A stretch of 9,123 nucleotides of DNA from an uncultured Oscillospiraceae bacterium (lineage in GTDB: Bacteria > Bacillota > Clostridia > Oscillospirales > Oscillospiraceae): contig CAKUKL010000046.1 of NCBI GenBank assembly GCA_934662925.1, forward strand, positions 1 to 9,123. The letters run 5' to 3'. How positions within the stretch are numbered: the first letter of the stretch is position 1; each line of letters opens with the position of its first letter. The position numbers and the translations under genes are program-made. The notes under the pieces were generated by a model. The model was given only the letters and a program-made list of their open reading frames with translations. It was not told where the DNA came from and made no database searches. Of the stretch, positions 4,915-9,123 are shown one piece after another.

Positions 4915-6183
4915 ATGAAGCAGAGCACCCGCACGACAAAGATCATGATGGCCATTCTGGTGGTCGGCATCCTCGCCTATCTGGGCTTCTACATTGCCCG
5001 GAGCTGGCAGGGGGGCGTGGCCACCACCCCGGCCTACGCCGCGTCCATCGACGTGGGCACCTCCGTCACCGGCGTGATCGTCCGGGAGGAAACGGTGCTG
5101 TCCGGCACCGGCAGCTACGTGGATCTGGTGCCGTCGGAGGGGGAGAAGGTGTCCGCCGGGGAGACGGTGGCCATCCTCTACAGCGATTCCTCCGGTCTTG
5201 ACACCCGGCAGTCCGTCAAGACATTGTCCGCCGAGCTGGAGCAGCTGGCCTACGCCCTGTCCGCCGGCACCGGCGGGGCGGACACCGCCAAGCTGGACGC
5301 CTCCGTCCTCCAGTCCATCACGAACCTCCGGGCGCTGTCCGCCTCCGGCGACCTGTCCACGCTGGAGGACTCCGCCCTCAACCTGCGCACCATGGTGTTC
5401 AAGCGGGACTTTACATACGGGGACAGCGGCGCCGCCGAGAGCATGTACGCCCTCATCGCGGAAAAGCAGGCCCGGCTTACCGAGCTTCAGTCCTCCCTGA
5501 GCCGGGTGTCCACCACCCTGTCCGCGCCGGTGTCCGGCGTGTTCTCCGGCGTGGCCGACGGGTACGAGACGCTCATTACCCCCGACTCCGCCCGGACCAT
5601 GACCCCCTCCCAGCTCAGCGGCCTGCTCCGGCAGGACGTGTCCGCCCCCGCCGGGGCGGTGGGCAAGCTCATCACCGGCTCCACGTGGTACTTCGCCGCC
5701 GTGTTCCCCGAGGAGGAAGCCAAGGGCCTTGTGGAGGGGAAAAAATATACCGTTTCCTTCTCCCACGACTGGTTCGGCAGCGTCTCCATGACGGCGGAAC
5801 ACATCAGCGACAAGGAGGACGGAAAGGTTGCCGTCCTGTTCTCCGCCCGGACGAAGCTGGCGGACACCACGCTGCTCCGGGTGCAGACGGTGGACATCGT
5901 CACCCGGCGGCTGGAGGGCATCCGGGTGCCCCGGCAGGCCCTCCGGGTGGTCACCGAGACCGTCACCGACAAGGAGACCGGCCTTGAGACTGAGGTCCAG
6001 CGCACCGGCGTTTACACGGTGGTGGGGACGCAGGCAGAATTTCAGGAGGTCAGCGTCCTCTACACCGACGACAATTTTTATCTGGTGGAGCCTGTCGACA
6101 GCTCCGCCGCCCGGCGGCTCCGGGCGGGGGACGACGTCATCGTCAACTCCACCGGCATTTACGATGGGAAGGTGGTCCGATGA
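4915..6183 (+). CDS. HlyD-like membrane adaptor protein
   Basis: A 422-residue single-pass membrane protein with the layout of HlyD/RND adaptor (membrane-fusion) proteins. The N-terminus is short and basic, then a membrane segment (about 9-28). A first lipoyl-like half follows at about 48-90 (VTGVIVREETVL to GETVAILYS), then a predicted helical hairpin of only about 110 residues with EKQARLTELQSSLSRVSTTL on the way back, and the second lipoyl-like half (LSAPVSGVFSGV, 202-213). Beta-rich domains fill 240-422. Such proteins normally bridge an inner-membrane transporter to an outer partner, yet no permease or ATPase gene is nearby and the host appears Gram-positive. Its position directly before yggS-sepF-divIVA suggests an envelope or division role instead; this is inference. 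AAAGGGA precedes the ATG by six bases, and the TGA overlaps the yggS start (ATGA), implying coupled translation. Confidence 0.75.
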   Translation: MKQSTRTTKIMMAILVVGILAYLGFYIARSWQGGVATTPAYAASIDVGTSVTGVIVREETVLSGTGSYVDLVPSEGEKVSAGETVAILYSDSSGLDTRQSVKTLSAELEQLAYALSAGTGGADTAKLDASVLQSITNLRALSASGDLSTLEDSALNLRTMVFKRDFTYGDSGAAESMYALIAEKQARLTELQSSLSRVSTTLSAPVSGVFSGVADGYETLITPDSARTMTPSQLSGLLRQDVSAPAGAVGKLITGSTWYFAAVFPEEEAKGLVEGKKYTVSFSHDWFGSVSMTAEHISDKEDGKVAVLFSARTKLADTTLLRVQTVDIVTRRLEGIRVPRQALRVVTETVTDKETGLETEVQRTGVYTVVGTQAEFQEVSVLYTDDNFYLVEPVDSSAARRLRAGDDVIVNSTGIYDGKVVR

Positions 6184-6902
6184 GCGGCATCGCGGAAAAT
6201 CTGGCCCGGGCCAGAGAAAACATCCAACGGGCGGCCGTGGCGGCGGGGCGTGACCCGGAAAAAGTCACGCTGGTGGCCGCCACCAAGACCCAGTCTGACG
6301 ACACCATCCGGCAGGCCATCGCCGCCGGGGTGACGGTGTGCGGCGAGAACCGGGTGCAGGAGCTGACGGCCCATCTGGCCGCCAACGCCTACGAGGGCGC
6401 CGCCGTCCACTTCATCGGCCACTTGCAGACCAACAAGGTGAAGTACGTGGTGGGCCATGTGGCCCTCATTCACTCCGTCTCGTCGGAAAAGCTGCTGCTG
6501 GCCATCGACAAGCAGGCGGAAAAGCTGGATATCTGTCAGGACATCCTGCTGGAGGTCAATCTGGCGGGGGAGGAGAGCAAATCCGGCTTTGCGCCGGAGG
6601 AGGCCCTGCCCGCCGCCCGTCTGGCGGCGGCGCTGGAGCACGTCCGGCTCCGGGGGCTGATGTGCATCCCCCCGGCGGCAGAAAAACCCGGCGAAAATCG
6701 GCCTTTTTTTGCAAAATTGCGCCGTCTTGCTGTTGACATAAGTCTGGAAATGGGCGATAATAAAGCAGATAATCTATGGTTGTCCATGGGAATGAGCGGC
6801 GACTACGAGGACGCCGTGACCGAGGGCGCTGATTTTGTCCGGCTGGGCACCGCCCTGTTCGGGCCGCGGCCCCCGCTCCATCCCACGGCGGAACACCTTT
6901 AA
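6180..6902 (+). CDS. yggS: Pyridoxal-phosphate homeostasis protein YggS/YlmE
   Basis: A cytoplasmic PLP-binding protein of the YggS/PROSC family, 240 residues, a normal length. It folds like the N-terminal barrel of alanine racemase but has no known enzymatic activity; it buffers PLP and affects vitamin B6 and amino-acid balance. Lys36 in LVAATKTQ (31-38) should hold PLP. GENRVQE, HFIGHLQTNK and the phosphate-binding end LSMGMSGDYEDAVTEGADFVRLGT-ALFG are all present. It is the ylmE position of the Gram-positive ylm cluster, four bases into the end of the HlyD-like gene. Bases about 6690-6780 are much richer in A and T than the rest and use codons such as ATA, AGT, CTA and AAT that the neighbours avoid. 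That stretch coincides with the internal promoter described separately, while the protein family motifs continue through it unbroken. Confidence 0.95.
   Translation: MSGIAENLARARENIQRAAVAAGRDPEKVTLVAATKTQSDDTIRQAIAAGVTVCGENRVQELTAHLAANAYEGAAVHFIGHLQTNKVKYVVGHVALIHSVSSEKLLLAIDKQAEKLDICQDILLEVNLAGEESKSGFAPEEALPAARLAAALEHVRLRGLMCIPPAAEKPGENRPFFAKLRRLAVDISLEMGDNKADNLWLSMGMSGDYEDAVTEGADFVRLGTALFGPRPPLHPTAEHL
6733..6761 (+). promoter_or_regulatory. Near-consensus sigma-A promoter inside yggS, driving sepF-divIVA
   Basis: A perfect TTGACA (6733-6738) is separated by exactly 17 bases from GATAAT (6756-6761; five of six match TATAAT). Just upstream, a T-run and an A/T-rich patch (about 6704-6718) fall where an UP element would sit. 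The expected start near 6768 gives a leader of about 150 bases before the sepF ATG at 6921. In DNA this GC-rich such a match is unlikely by chance. Confidence 0.75.
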
Positions 6903-6920
6903 GGAAAGGGGCCAACCCAA

Positions 6921-7352
6921 ATGAGCTTTATTGACGAACTCAAGCGCCTTGCCCGGCCTTATGAGGACGAGGAAGAGGAGCAGTTTGAAGACGATTTCAC
7001 CCCCGTCTCCCCCAAGGAGACCGTCCGGGAGCAGCCCGAGCGCCGCAGCAACAAGGTGGTCAACATCCACACCACCACCCAGCTTCAGGTGGTGCTGGTG
7101 AAGCCCGAGCGGTTCGAGAATGCCTCCGAGATCGCCGACCACCTGCGGGACAAGCGCACCGTGGTGCTGAATCTGGAGCAGACCGACAAGAACATCGCCC
7201 GCCGCCTCATCGACTTCCTGTCCGGCGTGGCTTACGCCAACGAGGGCACCATCAAGAAGGTCGCGCTGTCCACCTACATCATCACGCCGTACAACGTGGA
7301 GATCCTGGGCGACCTCATTGACGAGCTGGAAAACAACGGGCTGTATTTCTGA
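6921..7352 (+). CDS. sepF: Cell division protein SepF
   Basis: SepF tethers FtsZ filaments to the membrane and bundles them at the division site. The 143 residues show the three family parts. The N-terminal amphipathic helix MSFIDELKRLARPY (1-14) binds membrane. An acidic, poorly ordered linker follows (DEEEEQFEDDF, about 16-26). The globular SepF domain runs from about 45 to 143 (KVVNIHTTTQLQVVLVKPERFENASEIADHL, then VVLNLEQTDKNIARRLIDFLSGVAYANEGTIKKV). The C-terminus ends with the usual hydrophobic LYF. AAAGGGG lies nine bases before the ATG, 18 bases after yggS. ftsZ itself is not in the window. Transcription probably comes both from upstream and from the promoter inside yggS. Confidence 0.96.
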   Translation: MSFIDELKRLARPYEDEEEEQFEDDFTPVSPKETVREQPERRSNKVVNIHTTTQLQVVLVKPERFENASEIADHLRDKRTVVLNLEQTDKNIARRLIDFLSGVAYANEGTIKKVALSTYIITPYNVEILGDLIDELENNGLYF

Positions 7353-7373
7353 GCGGAAGGGGGATATTGAGCT

Positions 7374-8024
7374 ATGCTGACTCCGCAGGAAGTGGCCAGC
7401 CACGCCTTTGCCAAGGCGACCCTGGGCGGCTACAATATGGCGATGGTGGACGAGTTTCTCGACCAGCTCACGGAGGACTACACCGCCCTCTACAACGATA
7501 ACGCCATTCTCAAGAACAAGCTGAAGGTGCTGTCCGACACGGTGGAGGAATACCGCGCCACCGACACCGCCATGCGCAAGACCCTCCTCGCCGCCCAGCA
7601 AATGGCAGAGGCCATGGTCAGCGACGCGGAAAAGAAGAAGGCCGAGCTGGTGCACGACGCCGAGGCCGCCGCCAAGGGCCGTGTGGATGAGCTTCAGCAG
7701 CAGATCCGGGACGAGGAATTTCGGCTCCAGAAGGCCAAGGAGGCCACCGCCGCCTACGTGCAGGAGGTCACCGAGGCCCACCAGAGCGCGCTGGACTATC
7801 TGGCCCGTCTGGGCGAGCTGACCGCCGGCGTCACGCCCCCTGCCAGGGAGGAAAGCGCCCCCGCGGCCAACCCCTTCGCCAACCTGACCATCCCCGATCC
7901 CGTGAAGGATCCGGGCAAGGAGGTGCCCGTCACCGCCGGTTCCGCCCCCGGGGAGGAGCTGGACATGGACGCCACCCGCCGGTTCGAGGATCTCCAGTTC
8001 GGCAAGGACTACGAGATCACCTGA
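7374..8024 (+). CDS. divIVA: DivIVA-family polar/septal scaffold protein
   Basis: DivIVA proteins gather at strongly curved membrane, at the septum and poles, and recruit division or cell-wall factors. The 216-residue protein begins with the conserved lipid-binding domain: MLTPQEVASHAFAKATLGGYNMAMVDEFLDQLTEDY (1-36). A coiled coil rich in Lys, Glu, Ala and Gln follows, from about 40 to 150, with possible breaks. The last 65 residues are Pro- and Ala-rich, probably flexible, and end in an acidic and aromatic stretch (MDATRRFEDLQFGKDYEIT). It starts 21 bases after sepF, with a purine-rich GGAAGGGGG about ten bases before the ATG. In Bacillus and Streptococcus ylmG and ylmH lie between sepF and divIVA; here they do not. 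A strong terminator follows, closing the unit. Confidence 0.93.
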   Translation: MLTPQEVASHAFAKATLGGYNMAMVDEFLDQLTEDYTALYNDNAILKNKLKVLSDTVEEYRATDTAMRKTLLAAQQMAEAMVSDAEKKKAELVHDAEAAAKGRVDELQQQIRDEEFRLQKAKEATAAYVQEVTEAHQSALDYLARLGELTAGVTPPAREESAPAANPFANLTIPDPVKDPGKEVPVTAGSAPGEELDMDATRRFEDLQFGKDYEIT

Positions 8025-8038
8025 TCTTACATAAAACC

Positions 8039-8075
8039 AAAATCCCGCTCAGCAGACGCTGAGCGGGATTTTTTA
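8039..8075 (+). terminator. Intrinsic terminator after divIVA
   Basis: AATCCCGCTCAGC (8041-8053) pairs perfectly with GCTGAGCGGGATT (8058-8070) around an AGAC loop, giving a 13-bp stem extendable by two A-T pairs. A T-run TTTTTTAT follows on the plus strand. It ends the miaA-to-divIVA transcript. Confidence 0.92.
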
Positions 8076-8087
8076 TGTTCATTTTTT

Positions 8088-8139
8088 GCCGTTGCGGCGG
8101 AAATTTGCGCGGCTTTTGCGCCGCTAACTGGACAACGGC
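8088..8139. other. Inverted-repeat stretch between the two convergent terminators
   Basis: GCCGTTG (8088-8094) is complementary to CAACGGC (8133-8139). Inside it, GCGGCG (8094-8099) is complementary to CGCCGC (8119-8124), sharing one base with the outer arm. The two could nest into one imperfect hairpin. No ORF or promoter is evident. It may be a remnant or simply a folded spacer. Confidence 0.3.
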
Positions 8140-8151
8140 TTTGCTGAACGT

Positions 8152-8183
8152 AAAAAAGGAGCGCTTCCACGGGAAGCGCTCCC
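8152..8183 (-). terminator. Intrinsic terminator of the RicT-like gene
   Basis: GGAGCGCTTCC (8158-8168) pairs perfectly with GGAAGCGCTCC (8172-8182) around a three-base loop. Read on the minus strand, the stem is followed by six T residues (the A-run at 8152-8157). It lies about 50 bases after the stop codon at 8236. It may also work weakly on the plus strand, where TTGTTTCATTTT follows. Confidence 0.9.
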
Positions 8184-8235
8184 TTGTTTCATTTTATTTC
8201 GGAAACTTTTCCACAAACCTGCTCAGTTCTGTGGT

Positions 8236-9123
8236 TTATTCCGCTCCGCCGGCGGGCGCGCCGCCCTCGCCGGGCTTTTTCGGGCGGCGGTGGTGGGGAC
8301 GGTAGCGGCGCTTGCGGTTCTCGCCGCTCTTCTTCTCGCCGCCCTCGGGGGCGGGGTACTGGGAACGGGGCTGCTCCCGGCGGGGCGGGCGCTCCTCCGG
8401 AGCCGCCTTGGGGGGGCGGCGGTCCTCCCGGCGCTGCTCCTGCCGGGGCTGACGGTCCTTCTGGCCCTGCTGACCCTGCTGGGGTCGGCGGCTGCCGCGC
8501 TGCTGGCCGTCCTTATTCTCCCGGGCGGGACGGGGCTGCTCCTGCCGCTCCTCCCGGGCGCTCTGGCGAGGCTCGTCGGTCTGGGGGGCCTGCCCCTCGG
8601 GGCGCTTGCCGCCCTTGCCGCCGCGGTGGCGGCGGCTGCGGCCGCCGGATCTCTTCTGCTCATCGGGCTGCTCCTGCGCGGGGGCGGCGGAGCTGCCCAT
8701 GTACTGCTCCAGCGCCTCGGCAAGGCTCCGCCCGCCGCTCAGGCGGCCGGCGGGGCGCTCTTCCTCGGGGGGGATGTAGCGCAGCTTCTCCAGCTCCTCC
8801 TTCGGGGGAGCCACGTAGTCCTCGGGACGGCGGCCCTTGCCGCTGCGGATGACCCGGATCTCGCTGGTGCGGTAGCACTTGGGCTGCTCGTTGGAGTCCT
8901 CCAGCCGGACCTTCACCTGCTCCTTGAGCAGGTTCACCTGACAGATGCAGCCCGCGCCGTCGGGGCACTCCACGAAGGAGTCCTGCTTGGGGCAGCGCTT
9001 CACCGCATCCTCATAGGCGTCCTGCTCGTACTTCAGGCAGCACATGAGCCGCCCGCAGGTGCCGGAGATCTTGGTGGGGTTCAGGGACAGGTTCTGGGTC
9101 TTGGCCATCTTGATGGACACCGG
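8236..9123 (-). CDS. ricT: PSP1-domain protein RicT (YaaT)-like, 5' end outside window, long basic tail
   Basis: The C-terminal half of a PSP1-domain protein of the RicT/YaaT type; 295 codons plus stop are visible and the frame is open at the window edge. The stretch SIKMAKTQNLSLNPTKISGTCGRLMCCLKYE is the family signature. In Bacillus, RicT joins RicA and RicF in an iron-sulfur complex that steers RNase Y cleavage and affects sporulation and competence. Cys22, Cys27 and Cys28 (counting from the codon at 9120) are the conserved cysteines. Cys43, Cys52, Cys58 and Cys60 add a further cluster. After about residue 115 the sequence becomes low-complexity, about 180 residues rich in Arg, Gln, Glu, Pro and Gly. 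That makes the protein considerably longer than the ~275 residues of the Bacillus protein, since its N-terminal part is still missing here. Its true start lies outside the window, so no regulation can be read. Confidence 0.85.
   Translation of the reverse strand, partial: PVSIKMAKTQNLSLNPTKISGTCGRLMCCLKYEQDAYEDAVKRCPKQDSFVECPDGAGCICQVNLLKEQVKVRLEDSNEQPKCYRTSEIRVIRSGKGRRPEDYVAPPKEELEKLRYIPPEEERPAGRLSGGRSLAEALEQYMGSSAAPAQEQPDEQKRSGGRSRRHRGGKGGKRPEGQAPQTDEPRQSAREERQEQPRPARENKDGQQRGSRRPQQGQQGQKDRQPRQEQRREDRRPPKAAPEERPPRREQPRSQYPAPEGGEKKSGENRKRRYRPHHRRPKKPGEGGAPAGGAE

Noticed and set aside
4780..5802. A 340-codon minus-strand frame opposite the HlyD-like gene
   Set aside because: Gly/His-rich shadow; it crosses the hfq end and lies opposite a convincing membrane-protein gene.
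6690..6780. A/T-rich patch in yggS as transferred DNA
   Set aside because: YggS family motifs continue in frame through it, and a promoter explains the composition better.
6774..7781. A 335-codon minus-strand frame opposite sepF and divIVA
   Set aside because: Hydrophobic Leu/Gly/His-rich shadow of two well-recognised genes, with no motif of its own.

Overview
The window comes from a high-GC, low-AT-codon member of the Firmicutes. SepF, DivIVA, a RicT/YaaT-type PSP1 protein and a short Gram-positive-style Hfq occur together on strongly GC-rich DNA, which points to the clostridial side (Oscillospiraceae-like gut bacteria such as the Flavonifractor/Lawsonibacter/Oscillibacter group). That placement is inferred from gene content and composition only. 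It is mostly housekeeping chromosome, with no phage, toxin, restriction or CRISPR genes.

Layout. (1) Positions 1-3207, minus strand: a tight unit that starts with a shikimate-kinase-family protein, then a DEAD-box RNA helicase with a long basic tail, then a membrane-anchored metallophosphoesterase that runs off the window. The last two genes overlap by 11 bases. (2) Positions 3208-3578: a divergent promoter region followed by an unusual insertion. The 5' end of miaA is present twice as a perfect 30-bp direct repeat (3387-3416 and 3582-3611). The 165 bases between the copies are a chain of hairpins ending in a ribosome-binding site and a new ATG. (3) Positions 3579-8024, plus strand: miaA, hfq, a HlyD-like membrane adaptor, yggS (ylmE), sepF (ylmF) and divIVA. 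This is a tRNA-modification/RNA-chaperone pair followed by a compact version of the Gram-positive ylm-divIVA division cluster, without ylmG and ylmH. A near-consensus sigma-A promoter lies inside the 3' end of yggS and should drive sepF-divIVA separately. (4) Positions 8025-8235: the gap between convergent genes, with one intrinsic terminator per strand and a possible structured stretch between them. (5) Positions 8236-9123, minus strand: the 3' part of a RicT-like gene with a long Arg/Gln/Pro-rich tail.

How the genes fit together: several act on RNA (MiaA on tRNA, Hfq on small RNAs and mRNAs, the DEAD-box helicase on RNA structure, RicT with RNase Y). SepF and DivIVA act in division and polar organisation, and YggS maintains pyridoxal-phosphate balance. 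The signal most worth following is the hairpin-array insertion that rebuilt the start of miaA, because it looks like a mobile or recombinogenic repeat sitting in the leader of an essential-class operon. The other points are the yggS-internal promoter and the altered substrate-site residues of the shikimate-kinase-like protein.
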